Shown: positions 8,585-16,974 of the stretch, piece after piece | How positions within the stretch are numbered: the stretch's first letter is position 1 | Layout: every line of letters begins with the position of its first letter | Source: an uncultured Acetatifactor sp. | Lineage (GTDB): Bacteria > Bacillota > Clostridia > Lachnospirales > Lachnospiraceae | Length of the DNA: 43,112 bases | Reading direction: 5' to 3' | Assembly (NCBI GenBank): GCA_910578185.1 | Contig: CAJTPN010000013.1 | Span: 51,626 to 94,737 of the forward strand | The notes under the pieces: model-generated | Databases searched by the model: none | What the model saw: the letters and a program-made list of their open reading frames with translations, nothing else | Told to the model about the DNA's origin: nothing | Program-made: the position numbers and the translations under genes

Positions 8585-9064
8585 ATGGCCAGATTTCGGT
8601 ATTCCATGCAGAGCATCCTGAATATTAAGATGAAGATGGAGACACTGGCGAAACAGGAGTTTTCCGCGGCGAGAGCAGCATTGGACGCAGAAGAGGAACG
8701 ACTTAGGCAGCTTTTTAACAGGAAGGGCGAATATGAGAAAAGGGCGAAGGCGCTTTTGGCGGGAACCCTGAACATCAGAGATATTGAGGAAAACAAAGCG
8801 GCCATCCTAGTGATGGAGGACTATATCGTTCAGCAGAAGATACGTGTGGAAGCGGCGGAAAAGAATCTGGAGGATGCCAGAGAGCGGCTGACGACGGTAA
8901 TGATGGAGCGCAAGACCCATGAAACGCTTAAGGAAAAGGCATTTCAGGCGTTTCTGATGGAGGAAAAAAGGCAGGAAAGCAAGGAGATAGACCAGCTGAC
9001 CAGCTATACGTATGGGCAGAGAATAAGCGAAGAGAACAATGTGGTAAAAACGGCGTCTGTTTAG
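8585..9064 (+). CDS. fliJ: Flagellar export chaperone FliJ
   Basis: FliJ is a small antiparallel coiled-coil protein that sits in the central pore of the FliI hexamer and links it to FlhA. The product has 159 residues (family ~147), is almost entirely heptad-like and charged, and starts with the family-typical FRYSMQSILNIKMKMETLAK. Position directly after fliI supports the call, since FliJ sequences diverge widely. GAGGAGGAG precedes the ATG at 8585. Confidence 0.9.
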   Translation: MARFRYSMQSILNIKMKMETLAKQEFSAARAALDAEEERLRQLFNRKGEYEKRAKALLAGTLNIRDIEENKAAILVMEDYIVQQKIRVEAAEKNLEDARERLTTVMMERKTHETLKEKAFQAFLMEEKRQESKEIDQLTSYTYGQRISEENNVVKTASV

Positions 9065-9074
9065 GAGAAGATAT

Positions 9075-9938
9075 ATGGCAAAGGAAATGGCATTGGACAC
9101 GGGTACGGCGGAACAGGAAAAGGCCAAATTAAAAGAGGAAAAAAAGCAATTTAAAAAAGAACAAAAAGAACAGCGGAAGGAAGCAAAGCGCAGGGCTGCG
9201 GAGATCGCGAAACAGGAGGAGGCTCTAGGGGAGGACAGCGGAAACGGCATTGTCACTCTGGCGGCGACACTTTTGATTGTGGTGCTGTGGCTGGCTGTGA
9301 TTTGCGTTGTGATAAAGCTGGATATCGGTGGATTTGGCAGCAGCGTGCTGACGCCTCTTTTGAAGGATGTGCCTGTATTGAACAGGATATTACCCGGAGG
9401 GGTCATAACGGAAACCGTGGAACCGGATGATTTTGGAGGGTATTCCAGTCTCGAGGAAGCAGTCGCCTACATCAGGAAGCTGGAACTGGATATGGAGAGG
9501 ATGCAGACGGCGCTGAACGAAAAAGACGCCGATATAGCTGCCTTGAAAGCAGAGGTATTGCGCTTGCAGGAATTTGAGCGCTTACAGCAGGAATTTCAGA
9601 GAATTAAGACGGAATTCTTTGAAGAGGTGGTGGGTGAAGCGGGAACGGAGGCATATCAAAAATATTTTGAGGCCATGGATCCCACTACTGCGGAATATAT
9701 CTACAGACAGGTTGCCATTCAGATGCAGGCCAGCGAGGAAATACAATCTTTTGTGCAGGCATATAAGGATATGAAACCCAAGGAAGCAGCCAACATTTTT
9801 AACAATATGACGGACAATCTGAGCCTGGTGGCCAAAATATTGAAAAATATGGACGCGGAGAGCAGAGGTAAGATTATGGCCCAGATGGAAGTGGACATCG
9901 CTGCAAAACTTACAAAAATGATGGATCCTGACTCTTAA
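9075..9938 (+). CDS. MotE/YlxF-type flagellar protein with MgtE N-terminal-like domain
   Basis: This gene takes the place of B. subtilis ylxF between fliJ and fliK. The 287-residue protein has a highly charged cytoplasmic N-terminus (Lys/Glu-rich, residues 1-50), one membrane helix (~58-80, VTLAATLLIVVLWLAVICVV), a periplasmic coiled coil (~125-175) and a C-terminal MgtE_N-like helical domain with two related halves (AMDPTTAEYIYRQV and KMDAESRGKIMAQM, around NIFNNM). Proteins of this layout are called MotE or FlaA-like and are thought to chaperone or stabilise the stator in some bacteria. The exact role here is inferred from layout and position only. Confidence 0.82.
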   Translation: MAKEMALDTGTAEQEKAKLKEEKKQFKKEQKEQRKEAKRRAAEIAKQEEALGEDSGNGIVTLAATLLIVVLWLAVICVVIKLDIGGFGSSVLTPLLKDVPVLNRILPGGVITETVEPDDFGGYSSLEEAVAYIRKLELDMERMQTALNEKDADIAALKAEVLRLQEFERLQQEFQRIKTEFFEEVVGEAGTEAYQKYFEAMDPTTAEYIYRQVAIQMQASEEIQSFVQAYKDMKPKEAANIFNNMTDNLSLVAKILKNMDAESRGKIMAQMEVDIAAKLTKMMDPDS

Positions 9939-10013
9939 GAAAATAACGATATTATCCGATATATAAATGGGGTTTTAGAACCCTTTCAGACAAAACAGGA
10001 AAGGAGGGTAAAG

Positions 10014-11549
10014 ATGACGAGTACACCTGTAAAAGATGTGGGTTCGGTTTTGACGAACCTGGCGGCATCGCAGACCGGCAGGAGCGCCTCAGGGACCGGA
10101 GAATTTCAGAAGGTCTGGAGCAGCCAGATGAACAAGGGTACGCAGAGTTTTTCTGCGGATGGCTTCGGGTCGGAGGAATCGGTGCAAAGCAATGTTTCCA
10201 AGACATCTGAAAGCCAAGGCACAGACAGAAGCCAGGGAAACGATACTACCAACGGAAGCGTCAAAGAACAGGGCGTTTCGGAAGGTCAGGAGGAATCCAA
10301 AGTTTCGGATGCTGTGGAAGGCACAGATACTGCAGAGAGTAAGGATACAGATGTCCAGGCTCCGGGAGGGGATTCAGACGCGCCAACGGAAACGGTGGAC
10401 AGCGTAGAAGAAATGTCTCCGGAAGAATTGGAACAGGTCATGGCGGTGCTTGGCACAGCGTCGGTGGAGCTGATTCAGAAGATTGCAGACGCTTTTGGAA
10501 TTACCGTGGATGAAGTGCAGGCGGTCATGGACGAATTGGGAATGGTGCAGACGGATGTGCTGAATGAGAAAGCGTTGGGCAATCTGCTGTTAACGCTTGG
10601 CGGTGCGGAAGATTCCTATGCGCTGATCATGGATGAATCGCTTTACGGCAATTATCGGATGCTGATGGAACAGCTTCAGAATGTGCTGAAAGAGAGTTCC
10701 GGTGAATTATTATTAGAGCCGGAGCAGTTGACTGCGTTTCTGGAGAAAGAGCCGGAGTCAGGCACTGTGGTGGAAGAGAGTGCGTTGATTATTGAAACGC
10801 CTAAGTTCCAGGACGGACAACGCGGAGAGGAACCTGTTGAAGCGGTTGACGGCGCGGAGGCGGAGATGCCCCTGCAGGGCAGGACGGTGCAAAACGTCCA
10901 GGCGCAGACAGAGGGACAGACCGGAGAGCAACCGGGGCAGACAAAGGCAGAGCACAGAAGTGCGGTAGAAAAGCCGGAGGAGGATTCGGCGCCGGGGGCA
11001 CAGTCAAAGCAATTTCATTTCGGCCAGCTTCAGGCAGATGAATTTTCGCCGGAGGCAGTCAGGACAGAAAGCGCGGCGCAAACCGGCGGATGGTCGGCAG
11101 AGACCCGAAATATCATGAGTCAGATCATGGACTATATGAAGCTTCAGCTGAATGAGGATTCCAACAGCTTGGAAATGCAGCTGCATCCGGCAAGTCTGGG
11201 CACGCTCCAGGTACAGATTGCCACAAAGGGCGGAATGCTCACGGCTCATTTTATCACCCAGAACGAGGCGGTTAAGGCAGCGATTGAAGGTCAGATCGTA
11301 CAGCTGAGAGAAACCTTTGAAGAACAGGGTGTTAAGGTGGAGGCCATCGAGGTTACGGTGCAGACCCACGAATTTGAGCAGAATCTGGAACAGGGCAGGG
11401 GCAGGGATTCTCAGGAAACAGACAAGAAGAATCGCACAAGAAAGCTTCGGCTGGAGGAACCCGCTGCCGTTGAGAATGTGGATGAGGAAGATGCGCTGCA
11501 GGCCGAGATGATGGCGGCAAGGGGCAGTACGGTAAGCTACACCGCATAG
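10014..11549 (+). CDS. fliK: Flagellar hook-length control protein FliK
   Basis: FliK is a secreted molecular ruler that measures hook length and switches FlhB to late-substrate export. The 511-residue protein has a long low-complexity N-terminal and central part rich in Ser, Gly, Gln, Glu and Thr, typical of the ruler region, and a conserved C-terminal Flg_hook domain (residues ~365-460) with the core LEMQLHPASLGTLQVQIATK. A Glu/Arg-rich tail follows. GGAGGG lies before the ATG at 10014. It precedes flgD, as in other fla/che operons. Confidence 0.93.
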   Translation: MTSTPVKDVGSVLTNLAASQTGRSASGTGEFQKVWSSQMNKGTQSFSADGFGSEESVQSNVSKTSESQGTDRSQGNDTTNGSVKEQGVSEGQEESKVSDAVEGTDTAESKDTDVQAPGGDSDAPTETVDSVEEMSPEELEQVMAVLGTASVELIQKIADAFGITVDEVQAVMDELGMVQTDVLNEKALGNLLLTLGGAEDSYALIMDESLYGNYRMLMEQLQNVLKESSGELLLEPEQLTAFLEKEPESGTVVEESALIIETPKFQDGQRGEEPVEAVDGAEAEMPLQGRTVQNVQAQTEGQTGEQPGQTKAEHRSAVEKPEEDSAPGAQSKQFHFGQLQADEFSPEAVRTESAAQTGGWSAETRNIMSQIMDYMKLQLNEDSNSLEMQLHPASLGTLQVQIATKGGMLTAHFITQNEAVKAAIEGQIVQLRETFEEQGVKVEAIEVTVQTHEFEQNLEQGRGRDSQETDKKNRTRKLRLEEPAAVENVDEEDALQAEMMAARGSTVSYTA

Positions 11550-11580
11550 CAGTATAAGTGATAAGGAAAGGAGAAAGCAT

Positions 11581-12333
11581 ATGAGTTTGGTGGCGCCGAT
11601 AGAAGACGGCAAGGTTGTGGAGACAGATTCACAGAATTCACTGAAAAAGGCAAATACTTCCAAAAACGGCATGGACAAAGACGCTTTTTTACAGTTGCTG
11701 GTGGCACAGATGCAGTATCAGGATCCGTTGGAACCAACTTCCAATACGGAATTTGTCTCACAGTACGCACAGTTCTCTCAGGTAGAACAGATGCAGAATC
11801 TGGCGGCTACCAGTGAGATGGCAAGGGCATCTTCTCTGGTGGGACAGGAGGTTTATGTTAAGACTACCACGTCTTCAGGAGACAGCAAATATATTTATGG
11901 AAAAGTAGATTATGTTGTCTTTGAAGGAAATAAGGCATATCTGGCAATCAACGAGGAGCTTTATGCCCTTGACGATCTGGATACTGTGGTAGATGCGGAA
12001 TACAAGGCTGCTTATGACAAGGCATATAACTTTACCAAGGATCTGAACAAACTTCCCAAGGTAACCAGCATTGATTTGTCCTATGAGGAAGAAATCGAAG
12101 AACTTAAGAAGATCTACGAGGGCATGAACGATTACGAGAAGAGCTTCCTGGCGGAGGATACGGTTAAGAGATATGAGGAATATCTCAAGAGATTGGAAGA
12201 AGTCCGCAACGCTGCTGAAAATCAGAAGCCGGAAAAACCGGAAGGTGAGGAAGGCGAGGGCAGTGGAGACAGTGGGGAAGGCGAAGATTCCGGAACTAAC
12301 ACGGAAGGCTCGGAAGGTACCGACGAAACTTGA
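11581..12333 (+). CDS. flgD: Flagellar hook capping protein FlgD, with extra C-terminal helical module and acidic tail
   Basis: FlgD forms the cap under which FlgE subunits assemble. The N-terminal FlgD signature is clear: DKDAFLQLLVAQMQYQDPLE (residues ~34-53), then TEFVSQYAQFSQVEQM. A short beta-rich segment follows (GQEVYVKTTT to ALDDLDTVV, ~95-142). Instead of an ordinary end, residues ~158-215 look like a helical module found in Firmicute surface proteins (DLSYEEEIEELKKIYEGMND then YEKSFLAEDTVKRYEEYLKR), followed by an acidic Gly/Glu/Ser tail (216-250). The tail resembles an unstructured secreted end. AAGGAGA precedes the ATG. Confidence 0.92.
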   Translation: MSLVAPIEDGKVVETDSQNSLKKANTSKNGMDKDAFLQLLVAQMQYQDPLEPTSNTEFVSQYAQFSQVEQMQNLAATSEMARASSLVGQEVYVKTTTSSGDSKYIYGKVDYVVFEGNKAYLAINEELYALDDLDTVVDAEYKAAYDKAYNFTKDLNKLPKVTSIDLSYEEEIEELKKIYEGMNDYEKSFLAEDTVKRYEEYLKRLEEVRNAAENQKPEKPEGEEGEGSGDSGEGEDSGTNTEGSEGTDET

Positions 12334-12449
12334 TGAAAGCCGTATTAAATCATCTAAGATGTGAAGGTACCGGAGGTACTTAAAAGCACACAGGCACTAA
12401 AAAGGCTTTGGGCAATGAAAGCAGGAAATAAGAGAAGGAGCTTGCAGGG

Positions 12450-12857
12450 ATGAACATTCAGAACAATGGATATGTTTCCATTGCAAAGCTGACGGATCAG
12501 TACTTGGGCAAGACCCAGAAGACACAGGTTCGGGAAGCCCTGGGGACTACGGATGGTCTTTCCTTTCAGGAAGTGCTGCAGCAGAAGGAACTGCAGGGCA
12601 CGGGGAGCCTTAAGTTTTCAAAGCATGCCATGGGAAGACTGGCGGATCGAAAGATTGAGCTGAGCGACAGCCAGTTGGAGCGGTTGCAGTCAGGAACACA
12701 GAAGGCAGGCGAAAAGGGTATCAGGGATTCTCTGGTAATCGTGGATGAGTTGGCGTTTATCGTGAATATTCCTAACCAGACGGTCGTCACGGCAATGGAC
12801 AGCACAGAGACGAACGGAAACATTTTTACCAATATCAACGGAGCGGTTATTGTATAA
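12450..12857 (+). CDS. TIGR02530-type flagellar operon protein
   Basis: A 135-residue protein found between flgD and flgE in many Firmicute flagellar operons. The C-terminal two thirds match what I remember of the family: LKFSKHAMGRLADRKIELSD, then LVIVDELAFIVNIPNQTVVT, and an ending in FTNINGAVIV. No membrane segment or signal peptide is visible. The function is not established; position suggests a role in hook assembly or export. AGAAGGAG precedes the ATG at 12450. Confidence 0.85.
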   Translation: MNIQNNGYVSIAKLTDQYLGKTQKTQVREALGTTDGLSFQEVLQQKELQGTGSLKFSKHAMGRLADRKIELSDSQLERLQSGTQKAGEKGIRDSLVIVDELAFIVNIPNQTVVTAMDSTETNGNIFTNINGAVIV

Positions 12858-13094
12858 CCGGACCTATGGGAGGTTGTCACTCTCCGAATGACAGAAGAGG
12901 GTGTAAGGTCGGCTGTAAAGCGGCCGGCCCCCGTTCCGATTGATGTGGCTTAAAAGGCCGGAAACAAATTTAACACGGTATCGGCCCCGATCCGTTTGGG
13001 TAAAAGTATGGGATGGAAGGTTCCGGAAACTTTTACCGATGGAGAAAGCGGGATTCGGGAGGATGCCAAGCTCTCAACAGGAGGAACGAATACT
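12858..13094 (+). promoter_or_regulatory. Long structured leader/spacer before flgE
   Basis: This 237-base gap is the longest inside the flagellar gene cluster proper. It holds several inverted repeats. GGTCGGC (12907-12913) can pair with GCCGGCC (12923-12929); that right arm can instead pair with GGCCGG (12956-12961). CGGTATCGG-CC-CCGATCCG follows at 12976-12994. A perfect 9-bp stem, GGTAAAAGT (12999-13007) with ACTTTTACC (13029-13037), encloses a small inner GGAA/TTCC pairing. AGGAGG (13079-13084) then serves flgE. It does not match the c-di-GMP riboswitch patterns I know. A cis-acting RNA is an inference. Confidence 0.5.
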
Positions 13095-14900
13095 ATGATG
13101 CGATCACTTTTCTCTGGTGTGTCAGGACTTAAGACACATCAGACCAAGATGGATGTTATTGGTAATAACATTGCAAACGTAAATACCACAGGTTATAAAG
13201 CTAGTTCCATTACGTTCAGCGCGCTTATGAGCCAGACGACACAGAAGGCCAGCGGCGCCAATGCGGCTACCGGAACAGGTGGTACGAATGCCAGACAGAT
13301 CGGTCTGGGTGTAAAGGCAGGCGCCATCAATATCAACATTACAGGACAGGGTGCCAGCCAGTCTACGGGTAATCCCTTTGACGTCATGATTAACGGTGAG
13401 AATTTCTTTGTTGTCAGCGATGGCAGCCAGAACTATTTTACCAGGGACGGTTCTTTTTATGTGGACGGTGCGGGAAACCTGGCCATGACCAGTATTGGTT
13501 ATAATGTTATGGGATGGCAGGTGGATCCTGAGACGGGCAATATCAAGAAAGATACCGTTTCTGCTCTGCGTATTATGAGCGCAGCCAATATGACATATCC
13601 GCCTGAGGCGACTACACAGGGTTATATGTCCGGTATCCTTGACAAGAATGATACAGATGTAACCAGTACCAACGGCAAGACGGTTAACTTTCAATTTTAT
13701 GACAGTCTGGGTTACAGCTACACCGCAAAATTTATATTCCGTCAGTCTGACGATCGGAAGGTGTATGGTCTGGAATTGGATAAGATCATTGATTCGGAAG
13801 GGAAAGAAGTGCCCTTTACGGATAAGCAGGGCAACCCGGTTAATGTGTTTGGCGATACAAAACTGTTGGAGAAAGATGGAACGCTGCAGTTTAATACCAA
13901 CAATTATGAATGGGCCAGTGCTACGTTGTTGAGAAACAAGAATACAGGTGAAGAGATTGACTTGGCTGCGTTAATCGACGGCGGGGACTGGAGAGACATG
14001 GATGAGATGATCGGACCCGCAGGCGCTCAGGTGCGAGTGGGAGATCAGCTGAATAAGATAGCCGCAGCATACGGCTATGAAGGCAGAACGGAAGATTTTC
14101 TCAATTTGGCATATCTGGTGACACCGGGAAATCCGACGGCAACTCCGCCCACACAGGATGTAACATGTACGATAGAGAATATCCTTTTGGGGCAGGCACC
14201 TGCAGGCGTGACAGGTATGCCAACCATCAACAATGCCTGTGTGGTAAATCCTGCGGATGCCACCGATCCCATATACACCGCGCAGCTTAAGGGAAGTATG
14301 TTTACGGGCGTAACGGTTTCCTTTGATGGGAAGAATGGCGACTTTGCGGGTATTGACGGAAATCCGGCGCAGTCTACGATCAAATTGGCTCTCAGCGGCA
14401 TCGGAGAGGGCAATTTCGCAGATATTACTATTGATATGTCTGCCATCGGTAATCAGGACAACAAGGGTACTTCCACCGTAGGCGCTACTAACGGCAGTAA
14501 TGATGATGCTACTTTAGGGCAGGGAGCAGGCCGCCGTCTGGGCGATATGATTGGTGTATCCATTCAGCCAAACGGTATGATCTATGCAAGTTATGACAAC
14601 GGAATGACAAAATTGCTGGGACAGATCGCTACGGCGCGGTTTGCAAATGCTTCCGGTCTGGAGAAGCAGGCGGATAACTTGTATTCTTCCACGCTGAACT
14701 CAGGAGAATTTGACGGAATTGGTGTGGATATCACTGCCAATGGCGACTCCATGTCCACCGGACAGCTGGAAATGAGTAATGTGGATCTGTCATCCGAATT
14801 TACTGAGATGATTACCACGCAGCGCGGTTTCCAGGCAAACAGCCGTATCATTACCGTGTCGGATACGCTGCTGGAAGAATTAACTAACTTAAAGAGATAA
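13095..14900 (+). CDS. flgE: Flagellar hook protein FlgE
   Basis: FlgE polymerises into the hook, the universal joint. From ATG 13095 the protein has 601 residues, far longer than B. subtilis FlgE (~264) and longer than Salmonella's (403), reflecting enlarged outer domains. The axial N-terminus MRSLFSGVSGLKTHQTKMDV-IGNNIANVNTTGYK and the C-terminus (LEMSNVDLSSEFTEMITTQR, GFQANSRIITVSDTLLEEL) are conserved. Residues ~313-347 (starting VRVGDQLNKIAAAYGYE) are faintly LysM-like. An in-frame TTG at 12996 is rejected because conservation starts at MMRSLF and AGGAGG lies 10 bases before 13095; ATG 13098 is equally possible. Confidence 0.96.
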   Translation: MMRSLFSGVSGLKTHQTKMDVIGNNIANVNTTGYKASSITFSALMSQTTQKASGANAATGTGGTNARQIGLGVKAGAININITGQGASQSTGNPFDVMINGENFFVVSDGSQNYFTRDGSFYVDGAGNLAMTSIGYNVMGWQVDPETGNIKKDTVSALRIMSAANMTYPPEATTQGYMSGILDKNDTDVTSTNGKTVNFQFYDSLGYSYTAKFIFRQSDDRKVYGLELDKIIDSEGKEVPFTDKQGNPVNVFGDTKLLEKDGTLQFNTNNYEWASATLLRNKNTGEEIDLAALIDGGDWRDMDEMIGPAGAQVRVGDQLNKIAAAYGYEGRTEDFLNLAYLVTPGNPTATPPTQDVTCTIENILLGQAPAGVTGMPTINNACVVNPADATDPIYTAQLKGSMFTGVTVSFDGKNGDFAGIDGNPAQSTIKLALSGIGEGNFADITIDMSAIGNQDNKGTSTVGATNGSNDDATLGQGAGRRLGDMIGVSIQPNGMIYASYDNGMTKLLGQIATARFANASGLEKQADNLYSSTLNSGEFDGIGVDITANGDSMSTGQLEMSNVDLSSEFTEMITTQRGFQANSRIITVSDTLLEELTNLKR

Positions 14901-14926
14901 TTTTACTCGCATTATAGTTGGAATTG

Positions 14927-14957
14927 TGCTATACTATGGGGGCAGGGTACTGTCCCC
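14927..14957 (+). promoter_or_regulatory. Possible extended -10 promoter and GGGGGCAG hairpin after flgE
   Basis: TGC-TATACT (14927-14935) is an extended -10 motif without a clear -35. It is followed at once by the hairpin GGGGGCAG-GGTA-CTGTCCCC (14938-14957), an 8-bp stem with one G-U pair and a 4-nt loop, but no T tract. The remaining ~150 bases before swrD show nothing further that I can name. The hairpin may be a partial terminator, an RNA-stabilising structure or a dispersed palindrome. Confidence 0.4.
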
Positions 14958-15108
14958 ATATATGATTTCGTTTTACGGGGAATTTTATCTGCCAAAGCAG
15001 AGGGGAAGAAAAGAAAAATGGTTTTGGCTGGATGGGTAGTGTGAATTGTAGGCTTATTCATTTACAGGAAAGAAGTGGGAGTGATAATATCAGGGTGAGG
15101 TATGGAAT

Positions 15109-15294
15109 ATGATAGAGGTGACAAAAATCAATGGGGTGAAAATTCTTGTGAACCCACACTTGTTTGAAGTTGTTGAGGAGACGCCGGATACGGTGATAAC
15201 CCTCACGACGGGAAAAAAAATAATTGTAAAAGAAAGTAGACAAGAGATAAAAAATCTTGTAAAATTATATAGAAAGGATATTTTTGCTGATTAA
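15109..15294 (+). CDS. swrD: SwrD/FlbD family flagellar protein
   Basis: A 61-residue cytoplasmic protein (IEVTKINGVKILVNPHLFEV, ending LVKLYRKDIFAD) matching the FlbD/SwrD (YlzI) family. In B. subtilis, SwrD lies after flgE and raises flagellar power, apparently through the stator. The same position here, directly before motA and motB, fits a stator-linked job. The start has GGTGAGG about 8 bases upstream. Confidence 0.88.
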   Translation: MIEVTKINGVKILVNPHLFEVVEETPDTVITLTTGKKIIVKESRQEIKNLVKLYRKDIFAD

Positions 15295-15326
15295 CTAAAA
15301 AATATGCAGAATGTTAGGTGATTTAC

Positions 15327-16124
15327 ATGGACATAGCTTCGTTAGGTGGCCTTTTACTGGGCCTTATAATGATTATATATGGTGTTATCTCAAGTGCCGG
15401 TCTGGATAGGTTGATTCCGGAATATTGGAATTTCCCCTCGGCCGTCATTACATTCGGCGGTGCGTTCAGTGCTACGCTTACTTCGGTTAGTTTACAGGAT
15501 TACATAGCAGGTCTTAAGAGTTTTGGATTGATCTTTAAGGCTCCGGCATTGAATACGACGGAGATGATACGCAAGATTATAGATTTGTCCAATGTGGCAC
15601 GTAAGGAAGGGCTTCTGTCTTTGGAGGAAGCGGCTGCCGATATGGATGAACCCTTCTTGAAAAAAGGGATTCTGCTCATTGTGGACGGCACGGACCCGGA
15701 ACTGGTTCGGGCGATCATGGAGACAGAGCTGATCAGTATAGAGGGAAGACATAAGGGATGTATTGGTTTCTGGGATACGCTTGGCGCCATGGGGCCTGCG
15801 TGGGGTATGATTGGTACCCTGGTAGGACTGGTTCACATGTTGTATCAGATGGATGATGTGACGACGCTGGGGCCTGCAATGGCAGTGGCGTTGATTACCA
15901 CTCTGTATGGCTCCGTTCTGGCAAACTTTATCTGTATTCCTGTTTCTAATAAGCTGAAAGCAGATAATTCTGCTGAGATGATGCTGAAAGAAGTTATGAT
16001 AGAAGGGCTTTTGTCCATTCAGGCGGGCGAGAACCCCAGAGTTATTGAAGAAAAGCTGAAATCTTTCCTGGCTCCCAAGGATAGAGAAATAGCTGCAGAA
16101 GAAGGTGCAGGGGGTGAAGAATAA
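15327..16124 (+). CDS. motA: Flagellar motor stator protein MotA
   Basis: MotA forms the pentameric outer part of the ion-driven stator. The 265-residue protein has four membrane helices: an N-terminal pair (GGLLLGLIMIIYGVI; SAVITFGGAFSATL) and a C-terminal pair carrying the conserved Pro residues (GAMGPAWGMIGTLVGLVHML; TLGPAMAVALITTLYGSVLA). The long cytoplasmic loop between them binds FliG. An in-frame GTG at 15318 exists, but ATG 15327 has AGGTG (15316-15320) at good distance. The stop overlaps the motB start (TAATG), so stator subunits are made together. It is inside the operon, whereas in B. subtilis motAB is a separate locus. Confidence 0.95.
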   Translation: MDIASLGGLLLGLIMIIYGVISSAGLDRLIPEYWNFPSAVITFGGAFSATLTSVSLQDYIAGLKSFGLIFKAPALNTTEMIRKIIDLSNVARKEGLLSLEEAAADMDEPFLKKGILLIVDGTDPELVRAIMETELISIEGRHKGCIGFWDTLGAMGPAWGMIGTLVGLVHMLYQMDDVTTLGPAMAVALITTLYGSVLANFICIPVSNKLKADNSAEMMLKEVMIEGLLSIQAGENPRVIEEKLKSFLAPKDREIAAEEGAGGEE

Positions 16125-16948
16125 TGGCGAAACGCAGTGAAGATGCGCCGTCTCCCGGTGCTCCCGCGTGGATGGCTACCTTCAGTGATTTGATGAATTT
16201 GCTGCTTTGCTTTTTCGTTATGCTGTTTGCCATGTCAAGCATTCAGGAGGAGAAGCTGCAGGCTTTTGTGGCTGCCATGAATAATACTTTCAGTATTTTT
16301 GACAAGGGTGCAACCGCTATTGGGGATGGTATCCTGATCAGCAACGGCGTAAGCCAGCTGAACGAGCTGGATGAATATATCAACAGTACGGGTGTGGTGG
16401 CTGACAGCGATACGGACAGTGACGAGCTGGACAATGCTGCTGACTCTGCTGAAAAGCTGGAACAGATGCTGGAAGAACATAAATTAAAAGATAACGAAGA
16501 ACTTTCGGAACAGGTGGAAGAAATGTTGGCGGAATCCCAGATTGGCGATGAAGTTGACGTGAGTTTTACGGCACAGTACGTACAGCTTTCTATGAACGGT
16601 GGGCTGCTTTTCAGCTCGGGCAGCGCGGAGCTCAAAGACGATGCGAAGAAGGTTCTGGACAAGGTAGGAGGAGTGCTGGAATATTATTCTTCCGGTACGA
16701 TTGAAATTGAGGGACATACGGACAATGTGCCCATACACAGCGCCCAGTATCCAAGCAATGAGGAACTCAGCAGCGCCAGAGCTTTGAGTGTGTTCTATTA
16801 TTTGGTAGATAATACTTTGTTGGATCCTGTGAATCTGAAGCACGCGGGGATGGGGGAAAGAATCCCTATCGCCGATAATTCCGTGGAAGAAGGCAGGAGC
16901 AGGAACCGGCGGGTAGAAATCCGAATATACAATCCGTCACAGGGATAA
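16124..16948 (+). CDS. motB: Flagellar motor stator protein MotB (PomB-like membrane segment)
   Basis: MotB anchors the stator to peptidoglycan and carries the ion-binding Asp. The 274-residue protein has a short cytoplasmic start, one membrane helix (~residues 18-40) with the essential Asp22 in FSDLMNLLLCFFVMLFAM, a plug/linker region and a C-terminal OmpA-like peptidoglycan-binding domain (EIEGHTDNVPIH ... SSARALSVFYYLV ... RNRRVEIRIYNP). The membrane segment, with Cys after LLL and an FxDLM context, resembles sodium-type PomB more than proton-type MotB, which is an inference. It overlaps motA by one base. Confidence 0.95.
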   Translation: MAKRSEDAPSPGAPAWMATFSDLMNLLLCFFVMLFAMSSIQEEKLQAFVAAMNNTFSIFDKGATAIGDGILISNGVSQLNELDEYINSTGVVADSDTDSDELDNAADSAEKLEQMLEEHKLKDNEELSEQVEEMLAESQIGDEVDVSFTAQYVQLSMNGGLLFSSGSAELKDDAKKVLDKVGGVLEYYSSGTIEIEGHTDNVPIHSAQYPSNEELSSARALSVFYYLVDNTLLDPVNLKHAGMGERIPIADNSVEEGRSRNRRVEIRIYNPSQG

Positions 16949-16974
16949 GACGGAAGAAGGGGGCTTTTTAAAGC

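Noticed and set aside
12996..13094. Upstream extension of flgE from an in-frame TTG
   Set aside because: The added residues do not look like a flagellar axial N-terminus. AGGAGG and the conserved MMRSLFSGVSG start at 13095, and the stretch forms RNA hairpins.
12858..13094. c-di-GMP-I or -II riboswitch before flgE
   Set aside because: The diagnostic conserved sequence blocks of both classes are absent by eye, so only an unclassified structured leader is claimed.
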